The notes beneath the pieces are model-generated. The model saw only the letters and a list, made by a program, of their open reading frames with translations, did not search any database and was not told the DNA's origin. DNA of 64,000 bases from Candidatus Pantoea floridensis (GTDB lineage Bacteria > Pseudomonadota > Gammaproteobacteria > Enterobacterales > Enterobacteriaceae), in contig NZ_OCMY01000003.1 in NCBI RefSeq assembly GCF_900215435.1, forward strand, positions 116,940 through 180,939. The letters run 5' to 3'. How positions within the stretch are numbered: position 1 is the stretch's first letter; the number at the start of each line of letters is the position of its first letter. The position numbers and the translations under genes were made by a program. Below are positions 25,286 through 33,044 of this stretch, piece after piece.

Positions 25286-26161
25286 TTAATCCAGCATAAA
25301 TTCTTCACTAAAAACACCTGGAGTTAATCCATTTAAACCTTCGTTTTTTATAAAAAACAAGTTACTAAAATAAACAAGATTATTTACATTTAAGGGTAGT
25401 GTATAACCTTTCTCAGACATTTTATTAATTAATGTCTTTCTAGGTATTCTGTAAATTTCTTTGGCAATATTTATGTTAGCATCGAAGTAGTTTATTATAT
25501 CAGAATGCAATTCTTGCGCAGTGAGTCGCAATCTAAACTTCTGTCTGAGCATGCTGTTCCAATTGTGATTTTTATAATGCTTATAAGCTAGCTCATCGAA
25601 TATTTTTATCATAGTCCATTCAGATGTTTCTAATGTAGCGTAAATACCATTTAGTTTCCTGCTTTCAACATCATTTCCTACCCAGTCAAGCTTCGCTTTA
25701 TATCTAAGGTCATGTTCTACCTCGTGCCATCCTTCAGACAAGATAGATCTTATCTGTAATTCGAAAGTAGAATCAATTAAGTTTGAAGCTGAAGAGAAAT
25801 TACGCTCTCGATTTAGTAATACATCTGGGAGTTCATATATGATATTGTAACGAACCGCAGAAAATTCGGCGGCTTTCATTATATCAATACTATGATCCTT
25901 TTCTCTTTCGATGAAAATTTCATTCAAAATACTATGAACTAACTCGATATCATCGTTAAAGTATAATGCAATTCTTACTCCAAGGGCATCTTGAATTTTA
26001 TGTGTTATACCGTACTTAGGGTTTTCTAACTTTTTATTTAAAGACAGAGTGTCTTTATTTCTAGCAAACAACCGAAACATTATCCCTAAGTTGTTCAGTT
26101 TCGACGATATAAGCTCTTCAATATCAATCCTTAATGTGTCGCTAAAACTAAAGTTATTCAT
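25286..26161 (-). CDS. RelA/SpoT-domain (alarmone synthetase-like) protein of the NACHT cassette
   Basis: 291 residues from the ATG at 26161, one base after the NACHT gene stop (TAAAATG). The longer in-frame start at 26197 overlaps that gene and has no site. Residues about 30-155 show a RelA/SpoT synthetase fold: ARNKDTLSLNKKLENPKYGI, IQDALGVRIALYFNDD and FELQIRSILSEGWHEVEHDL followed by RYK, with the catalytic Glu in FELQIR. The usual acceptor-binding GY-x-S-x-H is not seen (FSAVRYNIIYE), so the nucleotide or even the reaction may differ from (p)ppGpp synthesis. The C-terminal ~130 residues are unassigned. Small alarmone synthetases act as toxins in toxSAS and CapRel systems; an effector role under the NTPase is inferred. 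Confidence 0.8.
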   Translation of the reverse strand: MNNFSFSDTLRIDIEELISSKLNNLGIMFRLFARNKDTLSLNKKLENPKYGITHKIQDALGVRIALYFNDDIELVHSILNEIFIEREKDHSIDIMKAAEFSAVRYNIIYELPDVLLNRERNFSSASNLIDSTFELQIRSILSEGWHEVEHDLRYKAKLDWVGNDVESRKLNGIYATLETSEWTMIKIFDELAYKHYKNHNWNSMLRQKFRLRLTAQELHSDIINYFDANINIAKEIYRIPRKTLINKMSEKGYTLPLNVNNLVYFSNLFFIKNEGLNGLTPGVFSEEFMLD

Positions 26162-26162
26162 T

Positions 26163-28025
26163 TTATCGCCCCAAAATCCGCTTGACTTCACCAACATTAA
26201 ATCTGTTTATAGCTGTGAATGAGCTTTTATTTGCACTTTCTAAAACCCCTTTTTCTTTTAGATTTTTTATGGCTCTAGTTATCTGCTTTCTTGAATACCC
26301 ATCAATCTTATACAAGACACCAGTATATATATGAAGTCGTGTGATCGAATTAGATCCCAACTGCATAAATTTTGATAAAATTTCTTTCTCTAACTGAAAC
26401 TCTAAATCCTCATCATTATTAGACGCTTCATATGACTCAATTTCATTTATAATTCCGTTATTGTCGGAGCAATTCAAAAAACTGATATCATAGGGATGAT
26501 TGTTCGTGTCATATTCGCAACCATAGAATTGACAGGATATGAATGTGACATCTTTGAAATTATTGAAATTAAAGACAACATTGGAGAAAGCACATTCGTT
26601 AAACACTGAATTCTTTATTTGTTTGTTTGGAAAAAATATTGCACTATCAAAATCTAATCCTGTTATAGTAGTGTCCAGATATACATCTTGGTCAACCTCT
26701 TGGGATAGCATGTATTCATACTTCATATGATCTGTAGCACTTAAAAATTCACGCATTCCACTTAATCTTTCCCACAATAGGATTCGGTCTTCCACATCCC
26801 TTGGTAGGTAAGATTGAACAGCAGGTTCAACGAAACGCTCATCATTTGCTAACCACTCATTTGAATGATTAGCTATGACTCCATTTGCAATGAAATTCCC
26901 GAACACAAACTCATTAACAAATTCAATTTTATTTTCGCCTTGATTACTTCTATCAAAGAAGGCATGTGTTGCAATTTTACTAGCCAGGGCATCAATAGTG
27001 GGCCGATCTTTACCAGGATACAAATGTCTAGTCTCTTCAAGAATGTTTAAGCTTTTATTTTTTATGAGCGATATTATTTTTTCTCTATTATCACTTGTAT
27101 AATCATTTTCACACATATCTAAAGCTATCATAGAAAGAATTGATGTTTGCTTCTGAGGCACCATTAATAGGTCTTGACGTTCTCTTTCTCTTTCTAGCAT
27201 TGCATGAAAATAGTGATCTACAATTTTAGAACTCTGGCCACATAGTTTGACGAAGTCCTCATCATCGATAGAACGAAGAAAAGCTAGTAATACAGGGTTT
27301 GAAAGCTTTTTAATATCTAAACCAGATTCTTCAAGTTTGTTTATTCTATCAACACTAAGCCAGTCTCTAACTTCAGGTGAATTAAGCTTATATCTTACAA
27401 CATTAAAATTATCTTGGTAATTATCTTTCCACTCTTGAAAAACCTCCCCATCAAATATTGCAGCTCGTCTGGATGTTAGTATTACTTTTGCGGATTTAGT
27501 AAGTAGCTCACCAATAGTTTCAAGCATTGGTTGGGCTTTCTCGAAATCTATTTCATTTGTTTTATTGGCTGATGTTTCATTTAAAATCTCATCAAAACCA
27601 TCAAGCACCAAAATAATTCTTCCATTTTTTGTCTCATCTGTTACCAAATCGCTTTTAACATTTCTAAAGCTTCTATCTACCTCACGTACAAAAACATGAC
27701 TGAACACCTTTGCCTGACGGTCTCTAGAAAATTCGGTGAAGAATGGAAGAGGAGCATCTTTATCAGAGATTAGAGAATTTAATATTTCATATGAAGTGCA
27801 GGTTTTCCCAAAACCTGCAGGCGCTTCAATAATTATTAATTGTGAGGTTGGCTTTCTTATTTCAGCCCGAATATCTTCAATCAATCCAGTGTTTAATTTA
27901 TTATTATCTTTCTCAAAAGGAACTTGAACATAACTGTATTTTTTAGCTCCGTCTGGAAGCAAGGAAATTATTTTATTGCAATAATGACCGTACTCATCTG
28001 AAATTCTTTCCTTCCAGTCATCCAC
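26163..28025 (-). CDS. NACHT-type STAND NTPase with pentapeptide-like repeats and winged-helix end
   Basis: 620 residues from a GTG at 28025. Walker A is APAGFGKT (residues 68-75), Walker B ILVLDGFDEI (138-147), followed by LTSRRAAIF (sensor Arg region), the NACHT arrangement with Gly-Phe-Asp-Glu. Residues ~450-515 contain pentapeptide-like repeats (DFDSAIFFPNKQIKNSVFNE, CAFSNVVFNF). The last ~70 residues look like a winged helix (DGYSRKQITRAIKNLKEKGV). NACHT STAND proteins in bacteria sense phage and activate attached or adjacent effectors. There is no effector in this chain; the RelA/SpoT gene behind it is the candidate. AAGGG lies 9 bases before the GTG, but the upstream frame overlaps and may be joined by frameshift (see the finding on TTTTTTA). 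Confidence 0.85.
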   Translation of the reverse strand: MDDWKERISDEYGHYCNKIISLLPDGAKKYSYVQVPFEKDNNKLNTGLIEDIRAEIRKPTSQLIIIEAPAGFGKTCTSYEILNSLISDKDAPLPFFTEFSRDRQAKVFSHVFVREVDRSFRNVKSDLVTDETKNGRIILVLDGFDEILNETSANKTNEIDFEKAQPMLETIGELLTKSAKVILTSRRAAIFDGEVFQEWKDNYQDNFNVVRYKLNSPEVRDWLSVDRINKLEESGLDIKKLSNPVLLAFLRSIDDEDFVKLCGQSSKIVDHYFHAMLERERERQDLLMVPQKQTSILSMIALDMCENDYTSDNREKIISLIKNKSLNILEETRHLYPGKDRPTIDALASKIATHAFFDRSNQGENKIEFVNEFVFGNFIANGVIANHSNEWLANDERFVEPAVQSYLPRDVEDRILLWERLSGMREFLSATDHMKYEYMLSQEVDQDVYLDTTITGLDFDSAIFFPNKQIKNSVFNECAFSNVVFNFNNFKDVTFISCQFYGCEYDTNNHPYDISFLNCSDNNGIINEIESYEASNNDEDLEFQLEKEILSKFMQLGSNSITRLHIYTGVLYKIDGYSRKQITRAIKNLKEKGVLESANKSSFTAINRFNVGEVKRILGR

Positions 28026-28291
28026 GTTAAAAAACCCTTGAAAAGTTGTTCAGCAACTTCCTCATAGCTCTTAAATAATGACTTTTTTGTTGAGTAACCG
28101 ATATTTTTTAGTTCGTTTAAACATCTTTCGACATCTTCTGATTTTGAATCTTCAGTGTAAACCACTTCAGCATTATGAAAGAAATCTGTTTTAAAGGTAA
28201 AAGCATAAAACCCATTACCCGATGAGTTTTTTTTATATTCAAAACCATATTTTCTAAACAAAGAAATTAGTTGATGTGAATCGATAGTCAT
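27968..28291 (-). CDS. Small protein overlapping the NACHT gene start, probable N-terminal module
   Basis: 107 residues from the ATG at 28291, chosen for AAGGATTTGAA directly in front; the longer frame to 28417 adds a hydrophobic stretch without a ribosome site. MTIDSHQLISLFRKYGFEYK then NGFYAFTFKTDFFHNAEVVY and SEDVERCLNELKNIGYSTKK look like an alpha/beta domain. It overlaps the NACHT gene by 58 bases. In the overlap, KGF is coded by GGT TTT TTA, a -1 slippery heptamer; a shift there would continue as NVDDWKERISDEY of the NACHT protein. The natural product may thus be one ~710-residue chain. Family unknown. Confidence 0.6.
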   Translation of the reverse strand: MTIDSHQLISLFRKYGFEYKKNSSGNGFYAFTFKTDFFHNAEVVYTEDSKSEDVERCLNELKNIGYSTKKSLFKSYEEVAEQLFKGFLTWMTGRKEFQMSTVIIAIK

Positions 28292-28716
28292 TTCAAATCC
28301 TTGAGAAGCCACTAAAATTCCGACCAGCATGCCATGTGAGAATATTCTTATAATTTTATTTAATAAAAATATTGTTACAGAAGCAATGACTTCAAATTTG
28401 TACTGTTGTGAATTCATTTTTTTTGTTTATTTACAATGAGTTACTTATGATGAATACCACTAAAATCATAAAAAAAACTTATGAATTTGGAACTTTTAAG
28501 TAGTTGCTTAGGTGCTACGAAGGAAAATACTTGTGCTTAGTTCAGAAGGTAACTTTAGAGTAGAGATTGATGTAAAAATTTTTACCATTAGATTATTAAT
28601 GCGGTAATTTAACATAATTATGATTACCCGCACTTTGACTATTGAGGCAAAGCTAACCTGGCCCTTCTGAGCTAAGCTTACTTGGCCGCTTCGGGCTACC
28701 TGCTGAGGATCCTGAT

Positions 28717-30111
28717 ATGACGGCTTATGGTGCGGAGTTTTTCACGATGAACGAAGTTAACCGGCTTAAAGTTATTCAGGACATCGTCGACCGGCGGCTG
28801 ACAACCCATCTCGCTGCTGAGCGTCTCGGTATTTCCGACAGGCATTGTCGTCGCCTGCTTCAGCGTTATCGTTCAGACGGTCCGCTGGGCATGGCTGATC
28901 GGCGGCGCGGTAAGCCCAGCAACTATCAGCTGCCTGCTGGCCTTGCTGAATGTGCGGTTCAGATCATCCGCGAGCGCTACGCTGATTTTGGCCCGACGCT
29001 GGCCTGCGAGAAGCTGGCCGAGCTGCACGGCGTGACGCTGTCTAAAGAGACCGTTCGCAAGCTGATGATGCAGTCAGGACTCTGGGTCCCGCGCAAGCAT
29101 CGCGCCCCAAAGATTCAGCAACCCCGATATCGGCGCGCCTGTGTCGGCGAGCTGATACAGATCGACGGCTGCGATCACCGCTGGTTCGAGGAACGCGGCC
29201 CGGCCTGCACGCTGCTGGTTTATGTGGATGACGCGACCAGTCGCCTGATGCAGCTTCATTTCGTCCGCTCCGAGTCCACGTTCACCTACTTTGAAGCCAC
29301 GCGCGGCTACCTGGAGCAGCACGGCAAGCCGCTGGCATTTTACAGCTACAAGGCCAGCGTGTTCCGCATCAACAATAAAAATGCGGCTAGCGGCGACGGT
29401 CAGACGCAGTTCGGTCGCGCGATGAACGAGCTGAACATCACCGGCATCTGCGCCAACACCAGCTCTGCCAAGGGCCGCGTGGAGCGTGCGCACCTCACGT
29501 TGCAGGACCGGCTGGTCAAGGAACTCAGGCTTCGTGACATCAGCACGCCTGATGCGGCTAACGCCTTTGCCGCTGAGTTTATGGCGGACTACAACCGGCG
29601 TTTCGCGAAGGCACCGAGGCATGATTTTGACGTGCACCGTCCGCTTGATGCAGACGACAATCTGAACCAGATATTTACCTGGCGCGAACCGCGCAAGGTT
29701 TCGAAAGCGCTGACGGTCCGCTACGATAAAATGCTGTTGCTGCTTGAGGATAACGATGACAGCCGCCGTGCGATGGGTAAATATCTGGATGCCTGGCAGT
29801 ACCCGGATGGCCGCGTTGAACTCAGGAGTCACGGTACGGTGCTTCCCTACTCTGCCTACGACCGGCTGTCTGAAGTTGACCAAGGTGCGATCGTTGACAA
29901 CAAGCGGCTTGGACACGCGCTGGCCGTGGCTAAACTGCTGCAGGACAAGCGTGATAATACGCGATCTCACGGCCTTCCGGCCGGAAACGGGCCAAGTCGG
30001 AGAAGTGCGAAGAAAGATCCGGCTAAAAAGCGGCAACGGGCGGTTAATGAAGATGACCTTCTTGAAGCTATTGAAGTCCTCCCGTCATTTATTGATGGAT
30101 TAACTCCTTGA
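28717..30111 (+). CDS. IS1202-type (ISNCY) DDE transposase
   Basis: 464 residues, or 454 from the ATG at 28747 (MNEVNRLKVIQDIVDRRLTT). N-terminal helix-turn-helix (AAERLGISDRHCRRLLQRYR), second HTH (GVTLSKETVRKLMMQSGLWV), then an rve catalytic core with D in LIQIDGCDHRWFE, D in LLVYVDDATSRLMQ and E in AKGRVERAHLTLQDRLVKEL. The length and the ending match ISKpn21-like transposases of the IS1202 group. Intact and GC-normal for the plasmid, in contrast to the AT-rich cassette it borders; it may have helped mobilise or trap that cassette. Confidence 0.9.
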   Translation: MTAYGAEFFTMNEVNRLKVIQDIVDRRLTTHLAAERLGISDRHCRRLLQRYRSDGPLGMADRRRGKPSNYQLPAGLAECAVQIIRERYADFGPTLACEKLAELHGVTLSKETVRKLMMQSGLWVPRKHRAPKIQQPRYRRACVGELIQIDGCDHRWFEERGPACTLLVYVDDATSRLMQLHFVRSESTFTYFEATRGYLEQHGKPLAFYSYKASVFRINNKNAASGDGQTQFGRAMNELNITGICANTSSAKGRVERAHLTLQDRLVKELRLRDISTPDAANAFAAEFMADYNRRFAKAPRHDFDVHRPLDADDNLNQIFTWREPRKVSKALTVRYDKMLLLLEDNDDSRRAMGKYLDAWQYPDGRVELRSHGTVLPYSAYDRLSEVDQGAIVDNKRLGHALAVAKLLQDKRDNTRSHGLPAGNGPSRRSAKKDPAKKRQRAVNEDDLLEAIEVLPSFIDGLTP

Positions 30112-30121
30112 ACACGAAAAT

Positions 30122-30631
30122 ATGATCAGAACTAAAAACCTAATAATCAGCAAAGTTTCACACAGGCATGCGGATGCATTATTTCGTATATATGGAGATA
30201 TTGAGAATAATGTTTATAACCCATCACCTCCGTTTCCCAGTATCGAACATTCTCAGTCAGTGCTCAACACATGGATAGAGCATTGGAGTGCTAAAGGCAT
30301 TGGGAATCATGCAATTAGCATGGCCTCAGATGAGGATTGCATTATTGGTTTTGGCGGCTTTTCTTTTAAAAAATTCAGAGAAAAAGAGATTGTTAGTTTA
30401 GGTTATAAGTTCACCCCCGACGTATGGGGAAATGGATATGCGACTGAATTTGTTAATGGAATAATTGAACACACTGTATTACCTGGTAATGTTATCGAGG
30501 TTATAGCCAGAACTCATCCTGAGAACATTGCATCAATAAGAGTCTTAGAAAAAACAGGATTCATATACTTGGGAATCTATGATAATAACGATGGCATGGG
30601 GCTCAGCGCAGTATTTAGCAGGAAAATATAG
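30122..30631 (+). CDS. GNAT acetyltransferase, RimJ/RimL type
   Basis: 169 residues starting 10 bases after the transposase stop. GNAT marks: IIGFGGFSFKKF, LGYKFTPDVWGNGYATEFVN (the acetyl-CoA-binding V-x-G-x-G/A region) and HPENIASIRVLEKTGFIYLG, the RimJ/RimL/Acetyltransf_3 ending. It is AT-richer than the transposase. Its place inside the probable IS limits makes it a passenger gene. Substrate unknown: could modify a protein N-terminus or a small amine. Confidence 0.82.
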   Translation: MIRTKNLIISKVSHRHADALFRIYGDIENNVYNPSPPFPSIEHSQSVLNTWIEHWSAKGIGNHAISMASDEDCIIGFGGFSFKKFREKEIVSLGYKFTPDVWGNGYATEFVNGIIEHTVLPGNVIEVIARTHPENIASIRVLEKTGFIYLGIYDNNDGMGLSAVFSRKI

Positions 30632-30680
30632 CGGTCATTATTTACAAGATGGCCTAGAAAATAACATCATAAATCGGACA

Positions 30681-30698
30681 ACTCAGGTTTGCCTGAGT
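30681..30698. repeat. Hairpin near the right end of the IS
   Basis: ACTCAGG, loop TTTG, CCTGAGT: a perfect 7-bp stem just inside the proposed right terminus; may be part of the end structure or a terminator without T-run. Confidence 0.5.
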
Positions 30699-30827
30699 GC
30701 GGTCATCTCTGCTTAGCTTCAACATAAAGCTATGGAGTGTTATGTCGTTTTCATCTAATAACGGGCATTAACCTGAAATACCTATGCTTTTTTAGATTCC
30801 ACCTTGGAAAAGGTTAACTCACTAAAT

Positions 30828-31847
30828 TTAGTAAAAATTTTCTTGCGTATATAGCATAAAGGTAACTTTTCCACTGTTGTATTCCTCAGGTATTTCACCG
30901 TGTTCGAGATAACTCAGCAGGATGTTTACCGACAGCTGCGCATGACGTGCCGTGTTCTGATCCAGCGTAAGGGCCAGAGCGTTTCTGCTAAACAGTGCTT
31001 TCGTGGTGGAATACAGTTCGTGAGTAATGAGTGTGCAGGCCTGCGTCAGACGGTGCCGGGCCAGAGCCTCGCTGATTTCGGTATTACCCAGGCCGGTGTT
31101 GTAAAGTCCCACCACCTTAGCTGACTGCACCAGCTCTTTTTCAAGCAGTCTGCTGATGGTTATGCGGCTCTCCTGACCCGCCAGCGCCTCCCGCAATGTC
31201 ACCTCGGGAAAGCGCTTTTCAAGGACATCGCGGAAACCCTGAATACGCTGCTGATGGGCGCGGTATTCACTGCGTCCACTCACCATAATCACATCGCCCT
31301 GCTGTCTGATCAGGCTGCCCATCATCAGCCCGGCTGTGCGTCCTGCCTGCAGCTGGTCAATGCCAACATGACACAGCCTGTGCGCGCCAGGCAGATCCGT
31401 GACGAGGGTCACTACCGGCACTCCGCGCTGTCTGCAGCACTGCAGAGCCTGATAAACAGCGGGATGTTCATGGGCAAAGATAATCAGGGCGTCACGTGTC
31501 TTGCTGCGTTCTTCAATGAGTACAGCCAGTCTGTCCGGACAGGACTCCGGCACAAAAGTGCGGTGCAGCACTACGCGGCGATAACCCAGAGCAGTCGCGA
31601 TGGCGGAAAAATCGCTGGCAAGCTGCCTGAAAAAAAAAGCGTCGTCGCCACTCAGCAGTACCTCTATCTGCCAGGCATGACGGTGCTCTTCAGGCAGGAT
31701 GCGTTTAAGACCAGCCTCACGCGCGGCTTCAAGCACTTTCTGTGCAGTCCGGGTAGAGACGCCGCCCCGCTCATTCAGCACGCGGTCGACCGTAGCCAGG
31801 CTAACTCCCGCCTGCTCTGCCAGCATTTCAAGCGTAAATGTTTTCAT
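30828..31847 (-). CDS. LacI-family regulator of the inositol-like locus
   Basis: 339 residues. LacI helix-turn-helix at the N-terminus (LEMLAEQAGVSLATVDRVLN), then a sugar-binding-type domain of the Peripla_BP_4/ribose subgroup (VVTLVTDLPGAHRLCHVGID, GLMMGSLIRQQGDVIMVSGR, IQGFRDVLEKRFP). It is divergent from the inositol-dehydrogenase-like gene. The palindrome TTGAGGTATTTCCCTCAA lies 12 bases upstream of its start, and the same motif stands before the iolE-like operon at 36261, so it very likely controls both units. Ligand probably an inositol or related polyol. Confidence 0.85.
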   Translation of the reverse strand: MKTFTLEMLAEQAGVSLATVDRVLNERGGVSTRTAQKVLEAAREAGLKRILPEEHRHAWQIEVLLSGDDAFFFRQLASDFSAIATALGYRRVVLHRTFVPESCPDRLAVLIEERSKTRDALIIFAHEHPAVYQALQCCRQRGVPVVTLVTDLPGAHRLCHVGIDQLQAGRTAGLMMGSLIRQQGDVIMVSGRSEYRAHQQRIQGFRDVLEKRFPEVTLREALAGQESRITISRLLEKELVQSAKVVGLYNTGLGNTEISEALARHRLTQACTLITHELYSTTKALFSRNALALTLDQNTARHAQLSVNILLSYLEHGEIPEEYNSGKVTFMLYTQENFY

Positions 31848-31858
31848 CAGAGTTCCTG

Positions 31859-31876
31859 TTGAGGTATTTCCCTCAA
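31859..31876. promoter_or_regulatory. Operator of the LacI-type regulator, copy 1
   Basis: TTGAGGTATTTCCCTCAA: TTGAGG and CCTCAA are inverted repeats six bases apart. Shares TGAGGTA-N3-CCCTCA with 36261-36280. Located between the divergent lacI-type and iolG-like genes. Confidence 0.75.
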
Positions 31877-31960
31877 AACATCTATTTCTCAGGATATGCG
31901 GGCAGGCTAATTTGGCAACGTCTTTATCGCTGAACTTTGAACTTCAGACAGGAAATCATC

Positions 31961-32971
31961 ATGACGCAGAAAAAACGTTTTGCCCTGATTGGCTGTGGCT
32001 TTATTGGACAGGTCCATGCAGCAAACCTAGCTACGCATCCGGATGTAGAGCTTGCGATGCTGGCCGACCTGGACACGGCCCGCTCCGCCGCACTCGCCGG
32101 GCAGATGAAGTGTACGGCGGGCGAAGTCAGCGTCGCCATTAACAGTGACAATATAGATGCCGTGCTGATAGCCAGCGCAACGCCGTCGCATGCTGAACTG
32201 CTTGAAGCGGCGGCGAGGGCGGGTAAGGCCGTTTATTGTGAAAAACCGATCGATTTGTCGCTGGCAAGAGCAACACGCGTCGCTGAAAACGTGCTGCCAC
32301 TGAACACAAAAATCACGGTCGGCTTCAATCGCCGCTTTGACCGCAGCCATCAGCAGTTAAAGCGTCAGCTGGAACAGGGTACTGTCGGGCGTCCTGAGTT
32401 AATCCAGATGGTCTGCCGTGCGTCGGAACTTCCGCCGCTAAGCTACCTTAAGTCTTCCGGCGGCCAGATGCGTGACCAGGCGATCCATTTTTTCGACCTG
32501 CTGCGCTGGCTGACAGCCGATGAAGTTATTTCAGTGGGCGCTATGGGTGCCGCACTGGCGATGCCTGCCATCCGTGAATTTGGCGATGTTGATACGTCGG
32601 TGCTGATTATGCAGATGCAGCAGGGCGCGTTTGCGCAGCTCGATAACACGCGTCGTACGGGCTATGGCTATGATGAAAGAATCAGTGTGATGGGCGAAAA
32701 AGGACTGGCAGAGTCAGGTTCACAGAGCCCGCCGGGCATGACGCTGTATCAGGGAAAAGCCATTATAAAGCAGGGACTTTATGCGGACTGGTTCAGCCGT
32801 GTGCAGGGCACCTATTATCAGCATCTTGACGCGTTTGTCCGCTCACTGAACGGGGAGGATGTCGCTGATTTACCCGGACTGCTGGATGGAATTCAGGCGC
32901 AGGCGATTGCAGAAGCCGCGACGCAATCCCTTGCAACCGGAATGTTCTGCCCGGTAGGCCAGGTGTTGTGA
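31961..32971 (+). CDS. iolG: Gfo/Idh/MocA oxidoreductase, inositol 2-dehydrogenase-like
   Basis: 336 residues from the ATG at 31961 (CAGGAAATCATC in front). Rossmann motif FALIGCGFIGQVHAANLATH at residues 6-25, EKPIDLSLARA (the family EKP motif with catalytic Lys) near 96-106, GFNRRFDRSHQQLKRQLEQG and DQAIHFFDLLRWL with the catalytic Asp/His. The NRRFD segment is typical of inositol 2-dehydrogenases, which oxidise myo-inositol to scyllo-inosose with NAD. Activity on a related polyol or sugar cannot be excluded. Divergent from its LacI regulator and convergent to the three-gene unit on the other strand. Confidence 0.75.
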   Translation: MTQKKRFALIGCGFIGQVHAANLATHPDVELAMLADLDTARSAALAGQMKCTAGEVSVAINSDNIDAVLIASATPSHAELLEAAARAGKAVYCEKPIDLSLARATRVAENVLPLNTKITVGFNRRFDRSHQQLKRQLEQGTVGRPELIQMVCRASELPPLSYLKSSGGQMRDQAIHFFDLLRWLTADEVISVGAMGAALAMPAIREFGDVDTSVLIMQMQQGAFAQLDNTRRTGYGYDERISVMGEKGLAESGSQSPPGMTLYQGKAIIKQGLYADWFSRVQGTYYQHLDAFVRSLNGEDVADLPGLLDGIQAQAIAEAATQSLATGMFCPVGQVL

Positions 32972-33044
32972 TAAAAGTCCGGGGCCGGTCCCTTAGGATA
33001 TGGCCCCGGAAGCGACAGATACTCAACCCCGGCTGCTGCAGATT

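Larger units (their letters stand above)
28620..30710. mobile_element. IS1202/ISNCY-type insertion sequence, approximate limits
   Basis: Limits come from weak terminal similarity: ACCCGCACTTTGAC at about 28625 and, read inward, GACCGCACTCAGGC from the right end at about 30703. Between them lie the transposase gene and a GNAT gene, with the subterminal repeats GCTAACCTGGCC and GCTTACTTGGCC on the left. The length of about 2.1 kb fits this IS group. No target duplication could be identified with certainty. Confidence 0.45.

Noticed and set aside
28292..28417. Hydrophobic N-terminal extension of the small protein before NACHT, which could be a membrane helix
   Set aside because: The ATG at 28417 has no ribosome site, whereas the ATG at 28291 has AAGGA at ideal distance.
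29074..30036. 320-aa minus-strand frame inside the IS1202-type transposase
   Set aside because: Antisense shadow of a clearly conserved transposase; no ribosome site or recognisable domain.
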